A stretch of 64,000 bases of DNA. Origin: Malachius bipustulatus (taxonomy: Eukaryota > Arthropoda > Insecta > Coleoptera > Melyridae). The stretch spans positions 12,152,001-12,216,000 of the forward strand of contig OU342631.1 in NCBI GenBank assembly GCA_910589415.1, read 5' to 3'. The position numbers and the translations under genes are program-made. This document shows, in pieces, positions 12,101-22,902 of the stretch; position 1 is the first letter of the stretch; each line of letters starts with the position of its first letter. The notes beneath the pieces were generated by a model, which ran no database searches, had not been told where the DNA came from, and saw only the letters and a list, made by a program, of their open reading frames with translations.

Positions 12101-15100
12101 CGGAACGATCGTGGTCCGTATCTGAAATTTGAACGAAAAATCAAGTCATCCGCGTTATCCGAAACGCGCGCCTTCAAATACTCCGCATTATCCGAAATTG
12201 TAATATGTACATATATAGATATGTACACAAATATGTATGTTTTTATTTGATTACGAAGATTTATTACTATGTTGAGTTGTTTTTAACAATAAAAAGTCAT
12301 GTAACTTACCTGCCTACATTATTTTACGTATTCGTAAAAAACTCCGTATTATCCGAACTTTCACTTATCCGAAATGGGTTCGGTCCACATTACTTCGGAT
12401 AATCGAGCTTCTACTGTATTTATAATAAACCTAGAGAATGTTTGCATATGTACTGTTTCAAAAAACTTGAGCAAGTGCACCGAGACGTCACTTTATGATT
12501 TTCAGAATACACCGTTATTTTTACTATCTCCTGAGATTTATGAAAACTATCAAAACTATCAATTTCAAATGGGTATCTTTCCAGATTTGTACATCTTCTG
12601 ACTTCTGTGGTATTTCTTACTTTTGTATAAAAAATTGTTTTGTTATCTTCTTTTTCTTCAAACATTTTTGGTTTTAATTTCACCCACTGATAAGCATCTG
12701 TCCAAATTTTAGTTGTTATGCATGCATGCCAAAGCCCGAACTGCAAATATCGTCGATACGTCTTATTTCGCTCACGTTCGACTGTATTACTCTTTGCACA
12801 TACTTCCGTTTCAAAGTGCTATGTATCGTTTTATTGTGCAAACTGTATTTAAAGAGCGTTATATAGTATTTTAAAGCGGATTAAGTTTCTTTAAAGTCAA
12901 AAATTATTACAACAAGTTATGCCTATTATTTTCATGTTGTAGCAGATTTGATATGGAGTTGATGTTATTTTCTTAAAGCGCATTTTGTCTGTCAAATGTC
13001 GCATATATTACTTTTTGTGCATCACCTTTAATGAAAGTTTGAAATATTTTTTTATTGTTTATTCATTTCTTTTTAAAGCGATTTTAGTATTTTTTAAAGT
13101 GAGTTTAATTCCAACCCGAAATAAATGGTCAATTAGAAATTTGTATTCTTGGTTGCCTAACTTAAAGGATCATAAACCCATAGATATAAATAAAACTAAA
13201 ATACCATGATCATATACATTTTGAGGGCTGCAGCCATCTAGATGATTTCTTTTTAATACACTTCTTCATAACATTTTTTTTTAATAAATCCAGTTAAGCA
13301 ATTAAATATTCAGTTGTAATGAAACTCTTTTTAAAAGGCCTACATCATGACAAAAAATTGCAATTCCTCTTCTTCTTTTTTTGAAGTTATGGATGCCTAT
13401 TTTCAAACCCTTCAACCAAGATGTTAATATTCCTGCTCCTTATGGTTTCTTCATGTCTTATTTCCTCATTCGCAAAATTTTTTTAAGAGAAAAGCAGTAC
13501 CTAATGCTAGTGATGTTGTATCCCGTTCAGTAAATTAAAGGAATAGAAGCGGTTTGGGAGTTGACTGAGAGCATACACAAAGAACTGAAATAGACAAGCT
13601 CTTTCAAACATTATTTGGTGTATAGCTAAAAATAGGCTTACTAGAATAGAATTTCAGTTCAGTCAGTCTGCTAGAAGTGAGACTTGTAGGTACATTCAAC
13701 TCCTCTGGTATTTGATATATTCCTCCTCCATTTCCTGGTGGGTTTTTTCTGTTCATTCAAAAGTTGAAATGTTCTCTTGTGTTTGCGGAAATCAGATCAA
13801 GGTTTGGTTTTTATTGTTCTCGTGTTTATGATATGAATTATTACTTGATGATTGTTTGCATGTTTCTTCTTGTCTTGAGAGAAAATAGAAATTAACTGAA
13901 ACATTTTTATATAGGATAAACATTTCAGCTTGGAAGAATTTCAGTTATGGCTGCGAAGTCTTTAGTGTATTATAATTTTAAGTAGCGTTAGTTGTTTTGT
14001 GTAGATGCTTTTGTAGAATTTTTGCTTTTGTAAGTTTTTGTTTTTGTTGACTAAAATGTTTATGGCATTATTTTTCTCTAAATATTTATTTTGTGCATGT
14101 TAATTATTTAAAATAGTTATATTTTTAAATAATTTTATAATTAAATAAAGCTATGTGAGATTTTGTATGGTTTTATTAGTTTTTATTTTAATGTAACCTT
14201 TTCAATAAATATCAGAAAAAAGCTACATTTCCAACATTGTTGTTATTGATTATGTTTTTCATCAGAAAACGATGATGGACTTCCAAGACGATGGTACTCA
14301 ACTTATAGAACATTATAAGACTTTAACAGAACAACTGGATGAAAAAATTCAGGTCAGTACATTCTTGATGTAATTTAATTCAAAATTTTACTAGTCTTTT
14401 GTTTTAAGTACACCACTCCAGCTTGCAGGCACATAGACTGCCTCCTTGCCGGAATGTTTTTTTTTTTGTAAAAATAGTATATGATATGGTGAATAAATAA
14501 ATAAATAAATGATTAACATACAATTTTTTACAGATTTTGGTTGAAACGATGAAAGAAAAGGACTCCCAAATAATAATGTTAAAACAGCAACATGAAGAAA
14601 TGGTGCAGAATTTACAGCAGAGGGAAGATAAGATCGTCGATCTTGAATTTGAGTTACTATCCTGCCAGAACAAGAATTCGATTAGACGATCCCTCTTTAC
14701 GGATAAAACTGACGAAGGACCAGAAAAGGACGAATCGTATTACTTGAAACAGATAGAAGAGAAAGATCAAGACATTGAAAAACTGAATTGCCAAATTGAC
14801 AAACTCAGAAGTGAGTTGAAGAAGAGAACCGGCGACCTTCAAAATATAGTAAACAAGGAATTGTGGGAGAAGAATCGACATATCGAGAAATTAGAGAGTC
14901 GCCACAATACAACTATTGATAATAAAGACAAAGAAATTTCCGAGTTGAAGAGCACGCTGTCCTCCAAAGATATACAGCTGCGAGTTATTAAAGATAGAAT
15001 ATCCGAACTTGGAATTGATATTGACATTTCAAATCCCCCTGATGATGTTCCAGCTCCAAACTTTGATAATTCTTCAGTCGGTGTCGGTGATATTAAAATA

Positions 15101-17863
15101 TTGCAAGAACAAATAAAAACTCTAACGGAAGAGAAGAGACATCTCGAGTCTGAATTGAAGAAAGTCAACCTACCATTAGATGACGAGAAAAACAAATTTT
15201 TCGAAAAACTCAGGGACGAATTTACTAACTTACAAGTGGAATACGAGCGATCTGAAAAGCTGAGAATCGAAGCCAACGAGATTTGCTCGATCTTAAGTTC
15301 AAGACTGGAAGAATTGGCAATATTTTTGGATTCCTTACTCAAGCAAAGATCTGTTTTAGGATTTTTAGGATCTAAGGAGAATAGAAAACTAAAACTAATC
15401 ATTGACCAGAGCTTAGATCTTTCCAGGACGTTCACCATGAGCATGATTGAAAATCCGGATAAAAGTCTGACACAGCTCACTAACCTGACGCAAATTTTAA
15501 ATTCGTCGGAATTAGACAAACCAGAACCGGAACCGGAAGAGTCAATCAAAGACGAAAGCATCTCGTATAGTATTATTCCCAATGACATCACTTTGTCGTA
15601 TCGAAGTCACTTGTATGTCAGTAAAGCATCAAAAATCAATGAAACGTTGCAAGATTGTGATATAATTCAAGCTTTAAGGCATCAAGTTGAGAATCTAAAG
15701 TTTGAACTTCAACTGAGAGATGTAGAATTGAACAAATTAAATGAAGTCCTGTACTCCCAAAAGGATGTCGATGCCCATTCAAAAACTCCTGCCATAGGTG
15801 ACTCTTCTCAGAGAAATAAAAATGAAATTGTTAAAATCTTGAATACTTCATCGACTTTGAAATGTCGCAGTGAAAATCAATCCGAGTCTGAAGCTTGGTC
15901 TGAGCCCGATAGGTCCGTTTCTAAAGCTAGAATCGGCTTGGATAGTGGATCGCGACCTTCGTCCGCCGGAAAAAGGAGCAAACTGACCTGCATGGCTTCG
16001 GGCGCTTCGACTACTGAAGAAGACGGATCGGCCATTATGAATTCCAGCTCCACGAGGGAGAATTCACGTCTAAGCCGAACACCCAGCAAGAGAAGTCTAT
16101 CGGAGAACAGACTTGCGATCGTGGAGTTGCATAAACAGATTTGCCTGTTGGAAGAAAAACTGCTAGAGAGAGATAGCACCATCGCCACTCTAAGAGAAAA
16201 CAATCTTCAGGTTAATAACCTTCTCAAGGAGGCCACTTGTAACACCAAGAAAGCCGAAACGGAACTCAAAAATTTAGAAATACAAGTCAAAGACTTGGAG
16301 AATAAATTGATTGCCGTTGAAAACCAAAAGATCCTGGCTGACAATAAAATTTCAGAACTGCAAGTTTTGTTAGAAGATTTACAAAAGAAGAAAGATGCAA
16401 TCGAAAACAACGTTGAACAAATTACTAGAGAAGCTCACGATCAAATAAATAATTTAGAGACTGAAAAGAATAGACTGGAAGTGGAAGTTAGAGAGGCGGA
16501 GATGTTCGCTCAAAATTCTAATAAGCAACTGATCGCTCTTCAAGAAGAGCTTCGCAATAGAGAAACGACTCTTCGAAAAGAGTACGAAGATCAAGTCATT
16601 ATAAAACTAAAAAATGCGGAAGAAGAATTTCTTAAACTTGTAAAGACAGCTGAACAGAAAGCTCAAAAAGAAATTAGCGCAATGCGAGAAACCATCAAAA
16701 AAATGGATTTGGATTGTGCTACGAATTATATAAAAAAATGTGAAGTCGATGATAAATTGCTACAAGTTGATCGAATGTCGAACGAAATTAATATTTTGAA
16801 GGCAGGGATCAAAGAATATGAAGCTACCATCGAAAGTATGAACTATAAAGAGAAATTGCAAAATGATGCCTTAAGAGAATGTACAGAGACAGTCAACCAG
16901 TTGAAGAAGAACCTAGAAAGCATCACAAGGGAATATTCTGAAGTTATTGCCAGCAAATCTAAAATCGAACAAGAAAGAACTGATTTGGAAGAGCAACTGT
17001 CGTACGCTATCCAAAAAGAAGAACAAATGAAAAAAGAAATGGTCCAAATTCAGTCGGAATTATTCAGCTGCAAAGAAAACTATCAAGAGCAGTTGTCGCA
17101 ATTGCTGAACCAAAAAATGAAACTGGAAATGAAAATGAGCGAACTGGAATCGGGTAACGCTGAACTTTACAACAGAGTCGTTAACATGAAATCGAAAGGA
17201 GACGTCGCGTACTCATCTTCGTTGCCAAGCGGCAGTTTACTGGACGTGGCCAATCGAAGCGTAAACTACAAGAGGCAACTATCAGACAACACTTCCGCCT
17301 CTGAAGACCCCCATGATTGCAGAGGAATTTATCCGTACAATCGGCCCCTGCAAATCCCTCAAAACCTCGCCCCGGGGGACTTGGAAAGGCACGAAGCGAA
17401 TTCCTCTCCGGATCTCGGTATAGAAAGCGATCATGGCCGGTTCTCGAGCTTGGAAACCAACGTTGCCAGACCGTTGCTGCAAAGTCTAGAACTCACCGAG
17501 TCCATGAACAATCTTCTCGACGGTGAAAACAACGAGGTCCAAGGTGTGCCTTGCAGTGAGTAGTTTGAAATTGTAGCGTATTTCGTAGCAGGATCTCATA
17601 TGTTAATTATTGTTTCAGGTGAGGAACATTGCTGCAAAAAGGCTTTTGAAATGAAGAGTGAGAACATCAACCTGAGGAATGAATTAAGGAGGACCAGACG
17701 AGCACTGGAAGACACTTTCAATCAGCTAAATTTGGCAAATCAACGCAAGAAGCAGGTGGAGAAGACAATCTGTCGGCAGATTCACAAAACCAGTCAGGTG
17801 TTGAGACAGGCGAAAGCAAATTTGGATTCGGGATCAGAGACTGACTTACATAATAAAAAATAA
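3168..17863 (+). CDS. cnn: Centrosomin (CDK5RAP2 family), pericentriolar matrix scaffold
   Basis: Coding exons: 3168-3303, 4663-4853, 4920-5090, 7272-7418, 7972-8955, 14266-14352, 14534-17555, 17619-17863; about 1,660 aa. All junctions are GT-AG and phase-matched. The CM1 motif is clear at residues about 62-120 (VKDFEEQ, then KKENFNLKLRI at 73-83). In the family CM1 binds and activates the gamma-tubulin ring complex at mitotic centrosomes. The middle is almost all heptad coiled coil with Ser/Thr-rich stretches (around 15880-16090) that could hold mitotic kinase sites. The last exon encodes the CM2-like end (EEHCCKKAFEMKSEN, RRTRRALED), which anchors the scaffold. The first exon is inferred: its ATG frame joins exon 2 in phase, and an alternative in-phase donor lies at 3232. 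If exon 1 is wrong, ATG 4668 gives about 1,613 aa. The identity is firm; the N-terminus is the soft part. Confidence 0.92.
3521..4304. mobile_element. Long foldback MITE in cnn intron 1
   Basis: The two ends are inverted copies: ATCCTTCAAATGGTTATTA near the left edge, and its complement around 4276-4295. Further in, TCGCGGAGTGCTATTAA, GAGGGTGGAAAT and ACATCGAAATAATTCATT all recur inverted in mirror order. Nearly the whole 784 bases can fold on itself. It encodes no protein, so it would be non-autonomous. The superfamily is uncertain because the target-site duplication is not clear. Confidence 0.8.
5747..6100 (+). repeat. Dispersed repeat starting ACAGGCTGTCCCATAAT
   Basis: The start, with GGTAGATTTAGTAAAAATAA soon after, closely resembles a second copy at 34905 (ACAGGTGTCCCATTAAT, then GGTAGGTTTAGTAATAAAA). 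This points to a dispersed transposable-element family with a Tc1/mariner-like left end. I could not find a right terminal repeat, so the end given is approximate. The rest of intron 3 (to 7271) is A+T-rich with no exon signal. Confidence 0.5.
8956..10871. other. cnn intron 5, left part
   Basis: No exon or recognisable transposon. It includes a homopolymer run of about 15 C at 10258-10272. An open frame at 9580-9771 is hydrophobic and lacks splice partners in a useful phase, so I left it out. Confidence 0.5.
10876..11800. mobile_element. Defective piggyBac-like transposon
   Basis: The element is flanked by TTAA on both sides (10872-10875 and 11801-11804), the target duplication specific to piggyBac. 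Its ends are exact inverted repeats: CACGTAAAGTGCCA on the left, TGGCACTTTACGTG on the right. Inside both ends lie several copies of a palindrome-like block, GCGAGACCAATGTGGTCTCG and variants (about 10892, 10945, 11097, 11573, 11620), which look like subterminal transposase-binding sites. Only the C-terminal end of the transposase gene remains, on the minus strand, so the copy cannot move by itself. Confidence 0.9.
11378..11646 (-). pseudogene. piggyBac transposase C-terminal cysteine-rich domain, remnant
   Basis: On the minus strand the reading starts in the right terminal region and runs through RRCWNVCFNK, then, after a frame change near 11450, through CSDCDKHFCLECF to a stop at 11378. The Cys-x2-Cys-x5-Cys-x2-Cys spacing is that of the RING/PHD-like zinc finger at the C-terminus of piggyBac transposases, which binds the terminal DNA. 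The catalytic DDD domain is deleted, which fits an internally deleted element. Confidence 0.8.
11890..12746 (-). pseudogene. Mutator-like transposase C-terminus (SWIM zinc finger), remnant
   Basis: On the minus strand, from 12746 down to 12420, the frame contains W.DAYQWVK and then CTCSSFLKQYICKHSLG, the CxC...CxH signature of a SWIM zinc finger typical of MULE transposases and their domesticated relatives. Past the inserted MITE, minus-strand sequence from 12014 to about 11900 continues with VPIEAKSVPLAKKR and then, in another frame, AKKALTIQ, which resembles the basic tail of the same proteins. Stops and frameshifts show it is dead. The N-terminal catalytic part is not present. Confidence 0.75.
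12015..12416. mobile_element. pogo/Tigger-type MITE
   Basis: Terminal inverted repeats start CAGTAGAAGCTCGATTATCC on the left and end with its complement on the right (about 12396-12416), with a TA duplication on each side. The TIR matches the pattern of Tigger/pogo elements. The body has many copies of TTATCCGGAA or TTATCCGAA, echoing the subterminal repeat. It is 402 bases with no coding capacity. It sits inside the MULE remnant and so is younger than it. Confidence 0.9.
12750..14265. other. cnn intron 5, right part
   Basis: A+T-rich sequence with no exon or transposon that I recognise. The string TTTAAAGCG or close variants occurs about five times between 12850 and 13100, possibly remains of a small repeat. 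Confidence 0.45.
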
Positions 17864-18310
17864 TGATGCTCTCCTTGCAGTAATTAAGAGAAAAAATAAA
17901 TTGTATATTATTTTATCATTAGGATACTGGACTGGAATGTGATACCTCTTGTGTCTTGTGCCAATCGTGTACAAAATTACTGTATTTATTATGTGTACGT
18001 TACTTATTTTAGATTAGGTTTTGAATTCGGATAGCATTGTGATAGAAGTTGTACATTTCTGAAAATATCTGTAAATATTTGCTCCTCAATACAAATTAAA
18101 TTTTTTGATTTTTGTACAACTGTGTTTTTATAAAACCCCTTGAATGGACCGAAGTTTGCTTTAAAAGTCTTCTTTGTGATATTCTTTTGCTTCCTATACC
18201 TACTTGGCTTTCGCAAATAGTTTTTTCTTGCTTGAAAGCGATTTATTTTTCAAAAGATTACATCAAATTTCCATTAAAAGTCGTTTGTGATTTAGAAATT
18301 TTATAGAGTA
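17864..18310 (+). other. cnn 3' untranslated region
   Basis: The cnn stop codon at 17861-17863 is followed within 35 bases by AAAAATAAATTG (about 17890-17901), which contains a canonical AATAAA polyadenylation signal. No coding features follow before the MITE. Confidence 0.6.
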
Positions 18311-18438
18311 CAGTAGAGTCTCACTAATCTGGCTAATAAGGGAGAAAGGAACTGGGCGGGCATAGATAGTGGCACACTGATAGAAAGAAAGAAGTGTGGT
18401 GGTGTTTGTACTGAAGTGCCGAATTAGTGAGACTTCTG
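18311..18438. mobile_element. Short pogo-like MITE
   Basis: The left end CAGTAGAGTCTCACTAATCT and the right end AATTAGTGAGACTTCTG form imperfect inverted repeats around about 85 bases, next to TA on the left. The CAGTAGA start relates it to the Tigger-type family seen at 12015, although the inner TIR differs. It cannot encode a protein. Confidence 0.7.
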
Positions 18439-19176
18439 CAATTATTGCAAATGAGAGAAAATGCTGACTAAAGTATTCAAGTCGAAATATTTGTTTCTTT
18501 TCTATGCAGATGCACAGGAGAAAAATAATTTTTTGAGAAGAATTCAAAATGTTGGAGATGCAAACAAACTTCTCCGATTGCCTGTAAATAGGTAAGTAAG
18601 TTTTACTCGACTGATATTACTTGCTTGCACAAACATGTAATAACGAAGTAAAAAAAGTGGTTTCCATAATAAAAATGCATTTTTATTCTGCTTACTCAAA
18701 ATAAGAATTAATGACCACTCCAGTCTTGAAGGATTTCTCAAAACCAGTACACGAAACACTGAAATTGAAAGGCAAACCTAATTATTGGCCTAATTTTTAA
18801 GATGAGTTAGCTTTCTCAATTAATCGCAACTAATTTTTAAGCAATAACAGTAAATTTTCAACAAAAAAGGTACTTCTTATTAAAAAAAAATCAAATCAAC
18901 TGATGTTGGTTAGTATTTAGGGAGAGGCATTTTAGAAATATAAACCAAAAAACATGTGACAATAGACAAAATAATTTAAGTGGCAATTGATCAATAGTAA
19001 GTTCTAAAAAATATTTCATTTAACTCAATATCTCTTCCTCACCCAATATGAAAATCTGAATAAAATTACCATTTTTACCTTATCAGTATTTTTTTGATGC
19101 AAAAAATTACTTGATTATTGATAAGTGTCACAGAATCAGGTAGTTATTTTATGCTTATTAAGAAGTGTGCTTCAAA
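18439..19176. other. Intergenic region between cnn and the ankyrin gene
   Basis: A+T-rich with no exon, repeat or transposon signal that I can support. It should contain the promoter of the downstream ankyrin gene, but I see no TATA or initiator element with confidence. Confidence 0.4.
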
Positions 19177-20625
19177 ATGGGTGAAAATCAAGACAAAGCA
19201 AAGACAGAGGCACAGCTTACTGAAAAGGGGGTGGAAACTCAAAATCAAACCGAATCAACGACGGCAACGAAAAATTTAACAGCAATAATCGACGATGACA
19301 AAAATACCGCTTTACACTATTCAGCAGCAGAAGGAGATGAAGAAGCTGTGAAGACCGCAATCGCAAAGGACCAGAAGATCGACGCTGAGAATTACTTGGG
19401 ATGGACACCTCTGATGATGGCGGTGCGAAACGGACATGTCGCTGTAACCAAGCTGTTGATTAAACATAAGGCTGATGCTTCTAGACGAAATAAATATGGC
19501 GAGTAACTTTATTAATAATTCTTACCTTTTAAAATCTATGCAGATGTCTCAAAACTAACCTTTTGTCCTCAGTTTAATATATATTTTTCTTATTTTGGAT
19601 TTGGACCCTTGTTGCTGAAATGACCAATTATTAATTGTTCTCTTTAACCTCACCAAGACTTGGTAAAATATAAAAAAAAACACAAAGTGTCAGTTGCGAA
19701 CCAACTTTCTGAATACCTTTCATAATAAAAAAAATCTAAATATGTACATGTTTCAGATATCAACGTGTTTGTGATGAGTATAGCTTCTGGAAATTTAGCA
19801 TTAATTAACTTTTTATTGAATCATCTGCTAGCTGGTGGTGTTTCGAAACAAAGTATCCAAAGACTTTTTTCTCCAATGTCCATGGCTGTTCTGTTCTATG
19901 AACCCAAAATAATCGATTTCTTACATAAAATGTCATTCGACGTAAATTTAAAAACTAATATAACAGGTAAGTTCTTATAAATAACTTTACAAGTTTGCCG
20001 TCCTATAAATAAAACTTCCACAGGAATAACACCTTTAATGTTCGCATCTGCTATCAGATCCGAAGAACTTAAAACATTACTCCTGAAGAAACGAGCCGAT
20101 TCGTCAGCGGTTAACTGTCTGGGGTTGACGGCCAGCGATCAAGAGAAACAACGAAATGAAATTTCATTAAAATATATGGAAAATATGAGCGATACAAACA
20201 ATCTACTTCAAGCAGAAGAACTCAGAATCAAAGATCAATCCAAATATTGTTTACAACAACAGGTGCCAGTGATACTGATAAGTCCTCATATTCAGCAGCC
20301 ATTTATTCATTACCAAAACGTCGGTTTCCACGGTCAGAGAAAGTCTTCGGATGCGATGTCCCCTCAGGGATGCATGACGCCAAATTTGACCCCCATTACC
20401 CCAGTTGGAGTCTACCCGCAGTATTTTTTCCCTCCTGGGTTTTCTACAAATAATACATATTACAATAATACTTCGTTACCTGTATCCCCTTTTCACCACC
20501 CATTAACATTAAATCCATACATGTATGATTCTAACGTTTTAAATATGCGACTCAGCCCTTCTTACATTCCACCTTTAATGTCTCCTAATAATTATACTCA
20601 TCAAAATACCCAATGCAAGACTTGA
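19177..20625 (+). CDS. Ankyrin-repeat protein of unknown role
   Basis: Exons 19177-19498, 19757-19966 and 20024-20625 give 377 aa. The start ATG at 19177 is the first in a frame beginning with a Lys/Glu/Thr-rich leader. Ankyrin signatures follow: NTALHYSAAEGD near residue 45, LGWTPLMMAVRNGHVAVTKL near 78-97, then GNLALINFLLNH in exon 2 and GITPLMFASAI in exon 3. The last 130 residues have no ankyrin pattern and are rich in Pro, Tyr, Asn and Ser (YPQYFFPPGF). The intron 1 donor is unusual: phase and reading frame require ATG|GCGAGT, a GC-AG intron, because the nearby GT would create an immediate stop. Ankyrin repeats imply protein binding only, and I cannot name an orthologue. Confidence 0.75.
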
Positions 20626-21865
20626 ATGTTGATTTTTTTTTAATGTGTGATGTTTAAATTAAAGTTTGTCTGTGTGATTTGTTTAAATGACTTTTTTGAC
20701 TTCATGGCTTTGAACAAGTTATTCGTAGGTACTATGTCGTATTGGAAAAAGTTTTTGTTAATAATAAGGAGCATAGGAACGTTTTCTTTAATTTACTTCG
20801 TTTTTAAAGATTATTGCATTACATTATAAACACTACTTTAAATAACTGGAACAAGAAAATATTTCTATGGCTCAACCAAGTTTAATGAACTTTTTTTAAT
20901 TATGTAGGTATGTACTTTTTTATTAAAACCAATAGGATAGATACACCTTTGACAACATGTTTTTATATTATAACTCAAATACTGGTATGTCAATTTTTGT
21001 AATAAAACTTTTAATTTATTTTTTGGCTTTTAATTTATATTTTTGCTGTGATATTTTTTCTTAAAGTTGGATACCCTGCTGGACAGTCGATTTGAGCTAC
21101 TTGTTCTTCCCATTAATTCAAAAATACGTTCTTGTTTTCACTATATTATGGCTTAGTGAAAAAAAATATATTTGCCCCTTTTTTAAGGTTTTAACTTCAA
21201 TCAAAAAATTCTGTCACAATAAATTATTATTTTAAAATTATATACTTAAAAAACTTAAATAAATATTATTAAATTATTATGTAAAATAGTAAAGATAGTT
21301 GAAAAATACATAGGACCGTAAATAAAAAACAACATTCAAAACAATGGATATAAATAAACAATAATAAGTTTAATAAACAAAGGTAGTTTAAAACTTAGCA
21401 TTTCAAAGGGTACCAACATAATTCAAATTTTACATAGCCAGTTCTAATTTAACAACATCTGGAATGGGATATAGTATTATTACCCATAATAACTTCAAAT
21501 TTGCAGGACACAATGTAAAAAATTAACATTTTTATTTAGCTATTAAAAATATAACAATGAAATAAAGTAATAAAATAATTAGGTGAAATAATTAGTTAAT
21601 GAAATAATTTACATTTTAATAATATTTATTAATAAATAAAATAATCACCCATTGATTATCACAATTTTTAATTAGTTATCCGTTAACTAATAAGAACTCT
21701 AAGTTCAATTTTTTCATCTAATCCAATATATGAATCGCACAAGATGTTGAAGGAGTAATAGTATATCCCTATAAAATAAAAAATTAAAATTATCACCTTG
21801 AAGGAAGTAATATAATAATAATAACCAAAAAATTCTTCAAAGATAACCCATTTATTATTATTATA
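20626..21865 (+). other. Ankyrin gene 3' UTR and A+T-rich spacer
   Basis: AATAAA at 21001-21006 is a likely polyadenylation signal about 375 bases after the stop. From 21010 to 21865 the sequence is very A+T-rich (many TAAT/ATTA runs) with no feature that I recognise. Confidence 0.5.
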
Positions 21866-22644
21866 CAGGGTGATTCAAAATTCAGTGCAAATATTTTAAG
21901 GGCGTATTTACCAGCCAAAAATAAGACAATTTTTTCATATAATCGTATGTCCTAACTTGCTTCGTTTTCTGGATACAGGGTGTAAAATATTGAAAAAAAA
22001 TCTATTTTTTATTAATTAGGTACTCAAAAACCTTTTAGCCGATTGAAATAAAATTCGGTAGGCTTATTTGTCGTTATAAGGAACTTCCTTTGACGGGAAT
22101 AACATAAATTTATTAATTCCAGTGGCGCTCAGGGGGCTACCTACTTGAAACTTATAGGTAAAATTATGGTACGCCAATGCTCTTTTGAAAATTTATATAT
22201 TTTTTTTCGATTAAGCGGTCAATAATGTAACTTTCTTGCCTCCTGAGCTTTACTCGTATCTAGCTTTGTTTCCAAGAAAAAAATCAAAAAATCGATTTTT
22301 ATCAATTTCTCAAAAACCTCTCAGCTGATTTAAATAAATTTTTATAGGCTTATTTGTTGTCATAAGGGCCTTCCTTTGATGGGAATAACATGAATTTAAT
22401 AATTCCAGTGGCGTCTCAGGGGGCTACCTGAATTAAATTAAATGAATCTCAATAATCGATGTGAATTTATTGCTGAGAGGTTTTTGAGAAATTGATAAAA
22501 ATCGATTTTTTTTTTTCAAAATTTTACCCCCTGTATCTAGAAAACAAAGCAAGTTAAGACATACAATTATATGAAAAAAAACTTCTTATTTTTGGCTGGT
22601 AAATACGCCCTTAAAATCTTTGCACTGAATTTTGAATCACCCTG
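21866..22644. mobile_element. Foldback MITE with TA duplication
   Basis: The left end CAGGGTGATTCAAAATTCAG and the right end, its complement (CTGAATTTTGAATCACCCTG), are flanked by TA. The inverted similarity continues inward for about 100 bases (GGGCGTATTTACCAGCCAAA, AAACAAAGCAAGTTA). The interior also holds two direct copies of a block with AATAACAT, AATTCCAGTGGCG and CAGGGGGCTACCT (about 22095-22140 and 22383-22430). It has no coding capacity. TA target sites and long TIRs suggest a Tc1/mariner-related non-autonomous element. Confidence 0.85.
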
Positions 22645-22645
22645 T

Positions 22646-22902
22646 ATATCGCACCTCCCTTTGAAAACCGTCGTAAATCAAAACATATCAATTATACGGT
22701 TTTCAGCAAAAATAGGGTTCCAAAAGAACTAAGTTTTGTCTGAAAAGACAGTATTATACTGCTTTGAACCTTTGAACACAAATACTTTGAACCCTTTTAA
22801 TACATAGTTTATACTAAGTGTATTAACTCAAAACTTTATTTGCTTTCCCTGTCGAATTACCGGATTTTAAGTTACGACGGTTTTCAAAGGGAGGTGCGAT
22901 AT
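22646..22902. repeat. 31-bp inverted copy of the ASCC3 coding end
   Basis: Bases 22646-22676 and 22872-22902 are exact reverse complements over 31 bases, separated by 195. The right arm is coding sequence of the last ASCC3 exon (PPFENRR); the left arm directly abuts the right end of the foldback MITE. If the ASCC3 transcript runs this far, the arms would pair into a stem spanning the stop codon. Confidence 0.85.

Noticed and set aside
12014..12418. TTATCCG repeats as a CRISPR-like or satellite array
   Set aside because: Spacing is irregular and the repeats are subterminal motifs of a TIR-bounded MITE.
17282..17526. Alternate-frame peptides at the cnn 3' end
   Set aside because: They lie within the large cnn exon, whose coiled-coil frame is clearly the coding one.
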